A stretch of DNA of 64,000 bases from JAYOEY01 sp038116945 (GTDB taxonomy: Bacteria > Pseudomonadota > Alphaproteobacteria > MPNO01 > UBA2964), in the NCBI GenBank assembly GCA_038116945.1, contig JAYOEY010000004.1, positions 124,001 to 188,000 of the forward strand, given 5' to 3'. Of this stretch, positions 27,865-36,666 are shown one piece after another. Numbering within the stretch: the first letter of the stretch is position 1; every line of letters starts with the position of its first letter. A model generated the notes under the pieces. It searched no databases and had not been told where the DNA came from. It saw only the letters and a program-made list of their open reading frames with translations. Made by a program: the position numbers and the translations under genes.

Positions 27865-28410
27865 TCACATATCGTCGGTAGAGGTAAACACCCCGACCCT
27901 CATATCCTGAGCGTCGTACACTGCGGTTCCGTCCACGTCCAGCGCGCCGTCGGCGATGGCGATGGCGAATCCGCGGCGCAGGACGCGCTTTATGTCAACG
28001 CGATACGTCAGGAGCGACGCCTCGGGCGTGACCTGGCCGTTGAATTTCACGCCCCCGACGCCAAGCGCGCGGCCGCGCCCTGGCGCGCCCGTCCAGCCGA
28101 GAAAAAAGCCGGTGAGCTGCCACAGTGCATCCAGCCCCAGACAGCCGGGCATGACCGGGTCGCCCTCGAAATGGCAAGGGAAAAACCAGAGGTCGGGTTT
28201 GATATCGAGTTCCGCGACGACCTGGCCCTTGCCGTGCGCGCCGCCATCGGCATCGATCCGGGTAATGCGGTCGAACATCAGCATCGGCGGCAACGGGAGC
28301 TGCGCGTTGCCTTCGCCGAACAGCCGGCCATGGCCGCATTCGATAAGGTCGTCGTAAGAAAAACCATTGCGTTCCCCGAAGGGAAGCGAATTTTCCGCCG
28401 CTTGGGTCAT
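27865..28410 (-). CDS. fabA: 3-hydroxydecanoyl-ACP dehydratase/isomerase (FabA)
   Basis: A 181-aa single hot-dog dehydratase. The active-site histidine is in FFPCHFEGDPVMPGCLGLDALWQ, followed by the catalytic aspartate in LGLDALW. It dehydrates 3-hydroxydecanoyl-ACP and isomerises the double bond to cis-3, the committed step to unsaturated fatty acids. First gene of fabA-fabB-fabI. The 164-bp leader holds a GATTC/GAATC inverted repeat and an AT-rich promoter-like segment. Confidence 0.96.
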   Translation of the reverse strand: MTQAAENSLPFGERNGFSYDDLIECGHGRLFGEGNAQLPLPPMLMFDRITRIDADGGAHGKGQVVAELDIKPDLWFFPCHFEGDPVMPGCLGLDALWQLTGFFLGWTGAPGRGRALGVGGVKFNGQVTPEASLLTYRVDIKRVLRRGFAIAIADGALDVDGTAVYDAQDMRVGVFTSTDDM

Positions 28411-28531
28411 AGGGTCGCCACCATCGCGTTTTTCGTTCGCGCTTTGTCCATACGCACGACAAGGGGGCCGCCCGACGCCTCTTGAGAGCGCCGGCCGAAC
28501 CGTCGTGCCGTTATATTCTCTGTATATGCAC

Positions 28532-28544
28532 CGATTCTGAATCG
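28532..28544. repeat. Palindrome with two GANTC sites in the fabA upstream region
   Basis: CGATTC-T-GAATCG is a perfect 6+1+6 inverted repeat, 122 bp upstream of the fabA ATG. Each arm contains GANTC, the CcrM methylation site of alphaproteobacteria. On the minus strand it lies just before the AT-rich segment containing TATAAC (28516-28511), a possible -10. It could be a regulator site or a cell-cycle methylation switch; only the sequence is seen. Confidence 0.45.
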
Positions 28545-28574
28545 ACCAGTGTTTCGATAAATTTTTTTGGTCCT

Positions 28575-29327
28575 TTATTTGAGCGACGCTATCAGGCGCG
28601 CCGGATCGTCCGAAAATACGCTTGCCACGCCCTGCGTAAAGAGGTCATTCGCCTGAACGGGATCGTTGACGGTATAGCAGGCAACCGGCAGGCCGGTTGC
28701 GGTCAGGGCCTTGATGTCCCGGGGCGCTGTGCTGCGAGCGGAACAGACCAGCGCCGCCGCGCCGAGCGCGCGGGCGCGATCCCGCCAGCCGGGGCGCGGC
28801 GCGCCCATCAGCATCCCGACGGGCAGTTCCGGCGCGAGCCGCCGCGCTTCGACGAGCACGGCGTGACGGAACGAGGACACCATCACGGTCGGCCCGCCGC
28901 CGGACCGTGCCTGTGCGATCGTTTCGAGCGTCTTCTCCACCAGCGCGCGATTGCCGGCACGCCCGGCCTTGATCTCGACATTGACGCCGACGCGGAATTC
29001 CCGACCGAGCGCGAGCGCCGCCGCCAGCGTCGGCACCGTTTCGCCGGGCCAGGCGCCTCGGAACGGGCCGGGCACGGCGATCCGGCCGAGCTCATCGGCC
29101 GTCAGCGCCGATACAGCCCGGTTGTACCCCGCCATCCGCTGCAGCGTTTCGTCGTGCGAGAGAACCGGTACGCCGTCGGCGCTGAGCCTGACGTCGACCT
29201 CGACCCAGCGCGCACCGCCCTTGGCGGCGATACGGATTCCGGCCAGCGTGTTTTCCGGCGCAACCGCGGCCGCGCCGCGATGACCGATGACCGGCGGAAG
29301 CAAAAGGGCAGGACCGCTGGTCTGCAC
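28575..29327 (-). CDS. Glycerophosphodiester phosphodiesterase (GDPD family)
   Basis: A 250-aa TIM-barrel enzyme. The GDPD signature is GHRGAAAVAPENTLAGIRIA, with the metal-binding ENT and the catalytic histidine pair (HRG here, and LSHDETLQR near residue 55). Later conserved blocks are WVEVDVRLSADGVPVLSHD and VGVNVEIKAG. It hydrolyses glycerophosphodiesters to glycerol 3-phosphate and alcohols. No signal peptide is seen, so it is cytoplasmic like UgpQ. It stands between fabA and pnp and may share their transcription. Confidence 0.88.
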   Translation of the reverse strand: MQTSGPALLLPPVIGHRGAAAVAPENTLAGIRIAAKGGARWVEVDVRLSADGVPVLSHDETLQRMAGYNRAVSALTADELGRIAVPGPFRGAWPGETVPTLAAALALGREFRVGVNVEIKAGRAGNRALVEKTLETIAQARSGGGPTVMVSSFRHAVLVEARRLAPELPVGMLMGAPRPGWRDRARALGAAALVCSARSTAPRDIKALTATGLPVACYTVNDPVQANDLFTQGVASVFSDDPARLIASLK

Positions 29328-29364
29328 GATCCCGCCCTCCTGGCTCTAACCGCGATTGCGGTTT

Positions 29365-31515
29365 TTATTCGGCCGCGGCGCCTTCCGCGCCGTCGGCTTC
29401 GTCTTTCGGCTTGCCGCTGATCTCCTCGCCGGTCTCCTGATCGACGACCTTCATCGACAGCTTGACCTTGCCGCGATCGTCGATGCCGAGCACCTTGACC
29501 TTGACTTCGTCGCCTTCGTTGACGACGTCGGTCACCTTGCCGACCCGGCGGGGGGCGAGCTCGCTGATATGCACCAGCCCGTCGCGCGCGCCGAGGAAGT
29601 TCACGAAAGCGCCGAAATCGACCACCTTCACGACCTTGCCGTTATAGATCACGCCGACCTCGGGCTCGGCCACGATCGACCGGATCCACTCAACGGCGGC
29701 TGTCCCGGCATCGGCGTCGACCGCCGCGACCTTGACGGTGCCGTCGTCGTCGATATCGATCTTGGCGCCGGTCGTTTCGCAGATCTCACGAATGACCTTG
29801 CCGCCGGTACCGATGACTTCGCGGATCTTGTCCTTCGGAATGCTCAGCGTGGTGATGCGCGGCGCGTTGTCGTTGACCGAATCGCGCGCCGACGAGATCG
29901 CCTTCCCCATTTCGCCCAGGATGTGCAACCGTCCGTCGCGGGCCTGGTTGAGGGCGATCTCCATGATCTCCTCGGTAATGCCCGTGATCTTGATGTCCAT
30001 CTGAAGCGAGGTGACGCCCGATTCCGTACCGGCGACCTTGAAGTCCATGTCGCCGAGATGATCCTCGTCGCCGAGAATGTCGGACAGCACGGCGAAGCCT
30101 TCCTCTTCCTTGATGAGGCCCATGGCGATGCCGGCCACCGGACGGGTGATCGGAACGCCCGCATCCATCAGCGACAGCGACGTGCCGCACACCGTCGCCA
30201 TCGACGACGAACCGTTGGATTCGGTGACTTCCGACACAACGCGGATGGTGTAGGGGAACGCTTCCTTGGTCGGCAGCACGGCCCGGATCGCGCGCCATGC
30301 CAGCTTGCCGTGCCCGATCTCGCGACGGCCCGGCGAACGGAGGAAGCTCGCCTCGCCGACCGAGTAGGGCGGGAAGTTGTAATGCAGCATGAAGTGCTCG
30401 CGGTATTCGCCCTCGAGCGCGTCGACGATCTGTTCGTCCTGACCGGTGCCGAGGGTGGCGACGGCCAGGGTCTGGGTTTCGCCACGGGTAAACAGCGCAC
30501 TGCCATGGCTGCGCGGCAGCGTACCGACCTCCGCCACGATGGGACGCACCGTCTTGGTGTCGCGCCCGTCGATGCGCTGGCCGGTCTTCAGGATATTGCC
30601 GCGGACGACGTCCTTCTCGATATCCTTGAGGATGCCAGCGGCCATTTCCTTGGCATCGTCATCGAGATCCAGCGCTTCAAGCGCCGTGGCCTTCGCCGCG
30701 GACACCTTCTCTACCCGTGCCTGCTTGACGGTCTCCGTATAGGCCTCGCGCAGCGGGCCTTCGGCAACGCCGCGAAGCTTTTCGGCAAGCGCCGCCTTTT
30801 CGGGAGGCGTTCCGGGCAGGTCCCAGGGTTCCTTGGCGCATTTCTCGGCGAGATCGATGATCGCATTGATCACCGGCTGGAATTCGCGATGCGCGAACAT
30901 CACCGCGCCCAGCATGGTTTCCTCCGAAAGCTCGCTCGCTTCCGACTCCACCATGAGCACCGCATCCGACGTTCCGGCAACCACCATGTCGAGCTGCGAG
31001 TTTTCCATCTGCTCGGGCGTGGTGTTGAGAACGAATTCGCCATCGACAAAACCGACGCGGGCGCCGCCGATCGGCCCCATGAACGGAATGCCGGAAATGG
31101 TCAGCGCAGCGGACGCGCCGACCATCGCGACGACGTCCGGATCGTTTTCCAGATCGTGGCTGAGCACCGTGCAGATCACCTGGGTCTCATTGCGGAAACC
31201 CTTGGCGAACAGCGGACGGATCGGCCGGTCGATCAGCCGCGAAACCAGCGTTTCCTTTTCGGACGGACGCCCTTCGCGCTTGAAAAACCCGCCGGGAATC
31301 TTGCCGGCGGCAAAAGCCTTTTCCTGATAATTGACGGTGAGCGGAAAGAAATCGATTCCGGGCTTCGGCGATTTCTGGGCGACGGCCGTGCACAGCACCA
31401 CCGTGCCACCATAGGTCGCGAGAACCGCGCCATCCGCCTGCCGGGCGATCTTTCCTGTTTCGAGAACGAGCTTGCGCCCGCCCCACATCAATTCCGTACG
31501 ATTTTCTGTAAACAT
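29365..31515 (-). CDS. pnp: Polyribonucleotide nucleotidyltransferase (PNPase)
   Basis: A 716-aa exoribonuclease from ATG 31515 (MFTENRTELMWGGRKL), with AAGGAAGG about ten bases upstream; ATGs at 31524 and 31536 are alternatives. Two RNase PH domains flank a helical region; the catalytic block is SDILGDEDHLGDMDFKVAGT. A KH domain (IREVIGTGGKVIREICETTG) and an S1 domain (VVDFGAFVNFLGARDGLVHISEL) follow, with an acidic tail. It degrades RNA phosphorolytically from the 3' end in the degradosome. Downstream of rpsO, as in many bacteria. Confidence 0.97.
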   Translation of the reverse strand: MFTENRTELMWGGRKLVLETGKIARQADGAVLATYGGTVVLCTAVAQKSPKPGIDFFPLTVNYQEKAFAAGKIPGGFFKREGRPSEKETLVSRLIDRPIRPLFAKGFRNETQVICTVLSHDLENDPDVVAMVGASAALTISGIPFMGPIGGARVGFVDGEFVLNTTPEQMENSQLDMVVAGTSDAVLMVESEASELSEETMLGAVMFAHREFQPVINAIIDLAEKCAKEPWDLPGTPPEKAALAEKLRGVAEGPLREAYTETVKQARVEKVSAAKATALEALDLDDDAKEMAAGILKDIEKDVVRGNILKTGQRIDGRDTKTVRPIVAEVGTLPRSHGSALFTRGETQTLAVATLGTGQDEQIVDALEGEYREHFMLHYNFPPYSVGEASFLRSPGRREIGHGKLAWRAIRAVLPTKEAFPYTIRVVSEVTESNGSSSMATVCGTSLSLMDAGVPITRPVAGIAMGLIKEEEGFAVLSDILGDEDHLGDMDFKVAGTESGVTSLQMDIKITGITEEIMEIALNQARDGRLHILGEMGKAISSARDSVNDNAPRITTLSIPKDKIREVIGTGGKVIREICETTGAKIDIDDDGTVKVAAVDADAGTAAVEWIRSIVAEPEVGVIYNGKVVKVVDFGAFVNFLGARDGLVHISELAPRRVGKVTDVVNEGDEVKVKVLGIDDRGKVKLSMKVVDQETGEEISGKPKDEADGAEGAAAE

Positions 31516-31675
31516 GTCTTCCATACCTTCCTTCATGGCCGGAGGCGCCTTTGCACCAACGGCCCTGGAAGCGGCGGCACCGTTGCCCCGCTTCACGATT
31601 CCGCCCGCCGACATAAGCGGACGGAAAATACCCGACCGGCGGCCCCTGCCGCGGTCAGAAAGACCGGCGGCGCGC

Positions 31676-31945
31676 CTAGCGCCGCAGGCCCAGCGACTTG
31701 ATCAGCGCTTCGTACCGCACCTGATCCTTGCGCTTGAGATAATCCAGCAGACCGCGACGCTGGCCGACCATGATCAGCAGGCCCCGGCGGGAGTGGAAAT
31801 CCTTGTGGTGGGTTTTGAGATGTTCGGTCAGGTTGACGATCCGTTCTGTCAGGATCGAAATCTGGACCTCGGGCGAACCCGTGTCGCCCTCCGCGCGGCC
31901 ATACTCCTTGATGAGCTCGGCCTTGCGCTCCTGCGTAATCGACAT
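31676..31945 (-). CDS. rpsO: 30S ribosomal protein S15
   Basis: An 89-aa protein from ATG 31945 (MSITQERKAELIKEYGRAEGD), the exact usual length of S15. Conserved segments TGSPEVQISILTERI, LKTHHKDFHSRRGLL and RLLDYLKRKDQVRYEALIKSLGLRR-like C-terminus are present. It binds the three-way junction of 16S rRNA and organises the small subunit. It is located between truB (16 bp before) and pnp (160 bp after). The 160-bp gap may contain RNA structures used in S15 or PNPase autoregulation, but none was identified with confidence. Confidence 0.97.
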   Translation of the reverse strand: MSITQERKAELIKEYGRAEGDTGSPEVQISILTERIVNLTEHLKTHHKDFHSRRGLLIMVGQRRGLLDYLKRKDQVRYEALIKSLGLRR

Positions 31946-31961
31946 CGCATGCTCCTTGTCT

Positions 31962-32894
31962 TTAGATGTTGAGAACCCGGAACGGACGGATTTCGCCGTC
32001 GATGAGCCGGGCGAGCGCGACAGGCCGACCATCGGCCATGGCGCACAGCACCTCCCCGTCCGCCAGATTTCCGGTGTCGACGAAGACGCGCCCCTCCTCC
32101 CCCTGCGCCCGTACCGGCCGGCCATGTCTGAGATGGTCCGCCTGGGCTGCGTTCAGGGCCAGCGCCGGGATGTCGTCCAGCGCGGTCTCGACCGCAAGCA
32201 GGTAGTCGGAAGGCGGCCCACTATGCACCAGCGATTCCAGAACTTCCAGCGAAATCGCACGCTCTTCCGAAAACGGTCCGGAGCGCGTGCGCCGCAGCTC
32301 CGACACGTGGCCGCACGTGCCGAGTGCCCGGGCGATGTCGCGCGCCAGAGACCGGATATAGGTCCCCTTGCCGCATTCGACAGCGAAGACCGCGCGATCG
32401 TCGTCGGGCCGTTCGACAAGAGACAGGGCGTCGATCCGAACCGCCCTTGGCGCCACGCAAACGGCTTCGCCGGCGCGCGCTATCGCATAGGCGCGCTTTC
32501 CGTTGATCTTCACGGCCGAAAAAGAGGGCGGGACCTGTTCGATCTCGCCGGTAAACCGGGAAAGCACCGCCTCGATCGCTTTGCGATCCGGGCGGACATC
32601 GCTGGTCTCGATGATTTCGCCCTCGGAATCGTCGGTATCGCGCGCCTCGCCCCAGCGAACGGCGAACCGATAGGCTTTCGCCCCGTCCATCACCCAGGCA
32701 ACCGTTTTTGTCGCTTCTCCCAGCGCTATCGGCAGCACGCCGGTCGCGAGCGGATCGAGGGTTCCGCCATGGCCTGCCTTGGCGGCATCGAGAATGCGCC
32801 GAACCCTGGACGTGGCCTGCGCCGACGATAGCCCCAGCGGCTTGTCGAGCGCCACCCAGCCGTGAACCGGATTGCCGCGACGCCTGCGCGCCAT
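31962..32894 (-). CDS. truB: tRNA pseudouridine(55) synthase TruB
   Basis: A 310-aa enzyme. The catalytic aspartate is in HGGTLDPLATGVLPIALG (about residue 42), with VAWVMDGAKAYRF and the later QVPPSFSAVKINGKRAYAIARAG motifs. The C-terminal GKGTYIRSLARDIARALG and PUA-like tail are also typical. It converts U55 in the T-loop of tRNAs to pseudouridine. Its start is immediately after the rbfA stop, as expected in the infB-rbfA-truB-rpsO order. Confidence 0.96.
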   Translation of the reverse strand: MARRRRGNPVHGWVALDKPLGLSSAQATSRVRRILDAAKAGHGGTLDPLATGVLPIALGEATKTVAWVMDGAKAYRFAVRWGEARDTDDSEGEIIETSDVRPDRKAIEAVLSRFTGEIEQVPPSFSAVKINGKRAYAIARAGEAVCVAPRAVRIDALSLVERPDDDRAVFAVECGKGTYIRSLARDIARALGTCGHVSELRRTRSGPFSEERAISLEVLESLVHSGPPSDYLLAVETALDDIPALALNAAQADHLRHGRPVRAQGEEGRVFVDTGNLADGEVLCAMADGRPVALARLIDGEIRPFRVLNI

Positions 32895-33338
32895 TCAGAC
32901 GGCATCCCCGCTGCCGGAAGCGTCGTCGTCGTCATCGCGCGCCAGATCGGCTGCGACCCTGTCGGAATGCAGAAGGCGATCGATTGCGTGACCGTGTTCG
33001 AACGCCCGGTCGACGATAAAGGTGACCTGAGGCAGATAGCGCATGGTTATCCGCTCCGCGAGCATGCGGCGGATAAACGGCGCCGCGCGGTTGAGCGCTT
33101 TCGCCACCGCCTCGACGTTGTCGCCGCCCAGCGGCATCACGAAAGCGGTTGCGTTCTTCAGGTCGGGACTGACCCGGACTTCGGTAACCGTCACCGAAAC
33201 GCCCTCGAGTTCGGGGTCGCGGATATCGCCGCGCGCCAGGACGGCGACGAGCCCGTGGCGCAACTCCTCGCCAACCCGCAATTGCCGCTGCGTGCGTCCA
33301 TATCCGTCGCGGGACGCCTGTCCCCGTTTTCTGGTCAT
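32895..33338 (-). CDS. rbfA: 30S ribosome-binding factor RbfA
   Basis: A 147-aa small basic protein of KH-like fold. It shows RVGEELRHGLVAVLARGDIRD, VTVTEVRVSPDLKNATAFVMPLGG, and the typical LNRAAPFIRRMLAERITMRYLPQVTFIVD. It assists maturation of the 16S 5' end during late 30S assembly. The C-terminus is acidic (ARDDDDDAS). It lies between infB (45 bp) and truB (adjacent). Confidence 0.95.
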   Translation of the reverse strand: MTRKRGQASRDGYGRTQRQLRVGEELRHGLVAVLARGDIRDPELEGVSVTVTEVRVSPDLKNATAFVMPLGGDNVEAVAKALNRAAPFIRRMLAERITMRYLPQVTFIVDRAFEHGHAIDRLLHSDRVAADLARDDDDDASGSGDAV

Positions 33339-33383
33339 CGATCGAGTTCCGGTTCTTTCGCCGGCCGGCGGCAGGCCCCGCCG

Positions 33384-36002
33384 CTACAGCGATCGGGCGA
33401 TTTCCTCGACCTCGAAGCACTCGATGACATCGCCCTGCTTGAGGTCCTGGTAGTTCTCGAAGGCCATGCCGCATTCCATGCCGTCGCGGACTTCGCGAAC
33501 CTCGTCCTGGAAACGTTTGAGGGTGGCGAGCTTGCCTTCGTGGATCACCACATCGTCGCGCAACAGCCGGACCGACGCGCCGCGGCGGACCAGACCTTCG
33601 ACCACCTTGCAGCCTGCGATGCGTCCGACCTTGGAGATCGAGAAGACCTCGAGAATTTCCGCGTTGCCGAGGAACGTTTCCCGTTCTTCCGGCGCCAGCA
33701 TGCCGCTGAGCATTTCGGTGACGTCATCGGTCAGGTTGTAGATGATCGAATAGTAGCGGATGTCGATCCCGTCCCGCTTTGCGGCGTCGCGCGCCTGCGC
33801 ATTGGCGCGGACGTTGAAGCCGAAAACCAGAGCGTTGGACGCCTGGGCGAGCGAGACGTCGGATTCGTTGATGCCGCCAACCCCGCTATGGATGACCTGG
33901 ACCTTGACCTCGTCGGTGCCGATCTTCTCCAGGCTGGCGGCGATCGCTTCGACCGACCCGTGCGTATCCGCCTTGAGCACGACAGGCAGCGTCTGCGTTT
34001 CCCCAGCCTCGATCTGGGAAAAGAGCTGCTCGAGAGAGCCGCGCGGGGCAACCGCCGTGCGCTTGGCGCGTATCTGCCGCTCGCGGAATTCCGTGATCTC
34101 GCGCGCCCTCGCCTCGGTCTCGACCACGGCGAATTCGTCGCCCGCAAGGGGCGCGCCGGAAAGACCCATGATCGCAATCGGTTCGGCGGGACCGGCGCTG
34201 TCGGCGCTTTCCCCGCGATCGTTGGTCAGCGCCCGCACGCGGCCCCATTCGGCGCCGGCGACGACAATGTCGCCGACCTTGAGCGTGCCGCGCTGGACCA
34301 GTACCGTGGCAACGGCGCCCCGTCCGGTCTCCAGGTTGGCCTCGATAACGACGCCTTCGGCGCTGCGGTTGGGATTGGCCTTGAGTTCCATGACCTCGGC
34401 CTGCAGCAGGATCGCCTCCTCCAGCTTTTCGAGATTGGTCCGCTGGGTAGCCGACACTTCGACCGCCAGGATGTCGCCGCCGAGTTCCTCGACCACCAGC
34501 TCGTGCTGAAGCAGCTCGTTGCGGACCCGCGTTATGTCCGCATTGGGACGGTCGATCTTGTTGATGGCGACGATGATCGGCACATTCGCCGCGCGCGCGT
34601 GATCGATGGCTTCCACCGTCTGCGGCATGATGCCGTCGTCGGCTGCGACGACCAGGATCACGATATCGGTGACGTTGGCGCCCCGCGCCCGCATCGCCGT
34701 AAAGGCGGCATGGCCGGGCGTATCGATAAAGGAGATGCGGTCGCCGGACGCGAGCTCCACCTGGTATGCCCCGATATGCTGGGTGATGCCCCCGGCTTCG
34801 CCGCCCGCAACATCGGTCGACCGCAGCGCGTCGAGCAGCGACGTCTTGCCATGATCGACATGACCCATCACGGTGACGACCGGCGGCCGCGGCAGAAGCG
34901 CGCTTTCTTCGTCGTCGTCCCCCTTGAAGCCGATCTCGACATCGGCTTCGCTGACGCGCCGGACGTTATGGCCAAATTCATTGACGATCAGCTCTGCCGT
35001 ATCGGCGTCGATGGTTTCCTGAAGCGTCGCCATGATGCCGTTCTTCATCAGCGTCCGAATGACATCGACGCCGCGCTCGGCCATTCGGTTGGCCAGCTCC
35101 TGCACCATGATGGTCTCGGGCACGACAACGTCGCGCACGATCTTGATCGCTTCCTGCGATTCGGCGCGAAGCGCCCGCCTCTCGCGTTCTCGCGCGCGGC
35201 GCACCGATGCGAGACTGCGTGTGCGCTCGCCGTCCTCTAGCGCCTGGGCGAGGGTCAGCTTGCCGGACCGGCGCCGCGGCTCGCCGCGAGGCGCCCGCCG
35301 GGGCGCAGCGCGTTCGCGTCGGGGGCGATCCTCGTCTTCTCCGCCGTCCGCCGGGCGTCGCACCGCAGGCGCACCGTCCGGACCCTGTTCCCCCGCCTCC
35401 TGAGCAGACATGCGTTCCTGCAGACGCTGGGCCTGTTCCGCGGCGCGTCTGGCGGCCTCTTCTTCCTCTCGCTTGCGCTGTTCCTCATCTTCGCGCCGGC
35501 GATCTTCCTCTTCCCGGCGCCTGGCCTCCTCGGCCTCGCGGCGGGCGGTTTCCTCGCGCTGGGCGGCACGCCGGGCGTCGGCGCCAGCCTGGGCGCGTTC
35601 GAGAACTGTGGAAGCGCCCCCCTCCTGTGTCTGGGCCGATTTGAGCGCGCGGGCGCGGGCCGCCGCTTCTTCCTCGGTCAGCGTCCGCAGCACCGCCGGC
35701 TTGCGGGAGCTCTCGGCCTCGGGCGCCGCAGCTTCCCGGACTTCCGCCTGGGGTTTTTCGGGAGCGGGAGCCTCTCTCGCCGCAGAAGGACGGACCTCGG
35801 TCATCGACCCGCCGGACCCCTTCGTGAAGGTGCGTTTCCGCCTCACCTCGACCGAAACGGCCTTGGTGCGTCCATGGCTGAAGCTCTGGCGCACCTGACC
35901 GGCGTCCACCGTTTTCTTGAGTTCAAGACGGCCGGGACGTGCCTTGAGGACCCGCTTTTCGTCCGCGCTGTCGTCGTTACCCTTGTCGGTCTCGTCGCTC
36001 AT
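33384..36002 (-). CDS. infB: Translation initiation factor IF-2
   Basis: An 872-aa GTPase. The N-terminal third is a long charged, low-complexity region rich in Glu, Arg and Ala (EARRREEEDRRREDEEQRKR and similar). The G domain carries G1 GHVDHGKTSLLDALR, G3 DTPGHAAF and G4 INKIDRPN. Domains II-IV follow to the end. It delivers initiator tRNA to the 30S subunit. It begins 12 bp after the YlxR-like gene. The charged repeats are typical of the family and not unusual here. Confidence 0.97.
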   Translation of the reverse strand: MSDETDKGNDDSADEKRVLKARPGRLELKKTVDAGQVRQSFSHGRTKAVSVEVRRKRTFTKGSGGSMTEVRPSAAREAPAPEKPQAEVREAAAPEAESSRKPAVLRTLTEEEAAARARALKSAQTQEGGASTVLERAQAGADARRAAQREETARREAEEARRREEEDRRREDEEQRKREEEEAARRAAEQAQRLQERMSAQEAGEQGPDGAPAVRRPADGGEDEDRPRRERAAPRRAPRGEPRRRSGKLTLAQALEDGERTRSLASVRRARERERRALRAESQEAIKIVRDVVVPETIMVQELANRMAERGVDVIRTLMKNGIMATLQETIDADTAELIVNEFGHNVRRVSEADVEIGFKGDDDEESALLPRPPVVTVMGHVDHGKTSLLDALRSTDVAGGEAGGITQHIGAYQVELASGDRISFIDTPGHAAFTAMRARGANVTDIVILVVAADDGIMPQTVEAIDHARAANVPIIVAINKIDRPNADITRVRNELLQHELVVEELGGDILAVEVSATQRTNLEKLEEAILLQAEVMELKANPNRSAEGVVIEANLETGRGAVATVLVQRGTLKVGDIVVAGAEWGRVRALTNDRGESADSAGPAEPIAIMGLSGAPLAGDEFAVVETEARAREITEFRERQIRAKRTAVAPRGSLEQLFSQIEAGETQTLPVVLKADTHGSVEAIAASLEKIGTDEVKVQVIHSGVGGINESDVSLAQASNALVFGFNVRANAQARDAAKRDGIDIRYYSIIYNLTDDVTEMLSGMLAPEERETFLGNAEILEVFSISKVGRIAGCKVVEGLVRRGASVRLLRDDVVIHEGKLATLKRFQDEVREVRDGMECGMAFENYQDLKQGDVIECFEVEEIARSL

Positions 36003-36014
36003 ATCCTCAAACCC

Positions 36015-36656
36015 TTACTCGACCTCGGCCGGACGAAGCCCGGCCAGCCGATTACATTCCCTCAACAAACGCGCAGCCAGCGCGCCCCGCTCGACGGCGA
36101 CATGCACCGCCGCATCCCGCCCGAAAACGCCGCCGAGCGCATCGCTGGCGAAAAGTCCGGACACGACCGCGACATGATCCGCGCCGCGCGCCGGTCCTTC
36201 GATCTTGCGCCGGCCATCGTCGCCGGCGCCGATGGCCGTCAACACGAGCCCGGCCCTCGCGCCCTTGATCATTTCGCGCACCTTCTCGAACCCCGCGACG
36301 GCCTGCCCGGCGCGTCTTGCGATGCCCAGCAGATTCAGGCAGCGCTGTTCGAGAAGCTGTTCGACCCTGTCGGCCAACCCGTCATCGACCGTCACCGGAC
36401 CGCGCGCTGATCGCGCAAACGCCCGCTTCCGGCATGCCGTTTCAACTATATCGCGCGCGGCGGTCAACCACAATCCGCGGCCCGGAAGGCACTCGTCGAT
36501 ATCCGGCACGACGGCCCGCTGCGGCGAGACCACAAAACGGATCAGGCGTTCGGTCGGCTGCGTTTCGCGACTGACCAGACAGGTCCGCATGGGCGGCGCT
36601 TCGGACGCGGCCCCAACCGGCTTTCGGTGCGATTCGATGTCGTGCTGTACAGCCAC
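36015..36656 (-). CDS. YlxR-family RNA-binding protein with L7Ae-like C-terminal domain
   Basis: A 213-aa protein. The N-terminal YlxR (DUF448) domain is seen as MRTCLVSRETQPTERLIRFV with PGRGLWLTAARDIVETACRKRAFARS. The C-terminal half (NLLGIARRAGQAVAGFEKVREMIKGARAGLVLTA) matches the L7Ae/L30e-like fold that binds kinked RNA. This fusion is common in alphaproteobacteria between nusA and infB. A role in transcription/translation is assumed from the operon; its target RNA is not known. Confidence 0.9.
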   Translation of the reverse strand: MAVQHDIESHRKPVGAASEAPPMRTCLVSRETQPTERLIRFVVSPQRAVVPDIDECLPGRGLWLTAARDIVETACRKRAFARSARGPVTVDDGLADRVEQLLEQRCLNLLGIARRAGQAVAGFEKVREMIKGARAGLVLTAIGAGDDGRRKIEGPARGADHVAVVSGLFASDALGGVFGRDAAVHVAVERGALAARLLRECNRLAGLRPAEVE

Positions 36657-36666
36657 GGGCGCTCCA

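Noticed and set aside
29356..31701. A 781-codon open frame opposite pnp on the plus strand
   Set aside because: It is the antisense reading of a strongly conserved PNPase gene; high GC leaves long open frames on the other strand. Similar shadows occur opposite infB (32862-35240), nusA (36205-38931) and gyrB (6163-7305).
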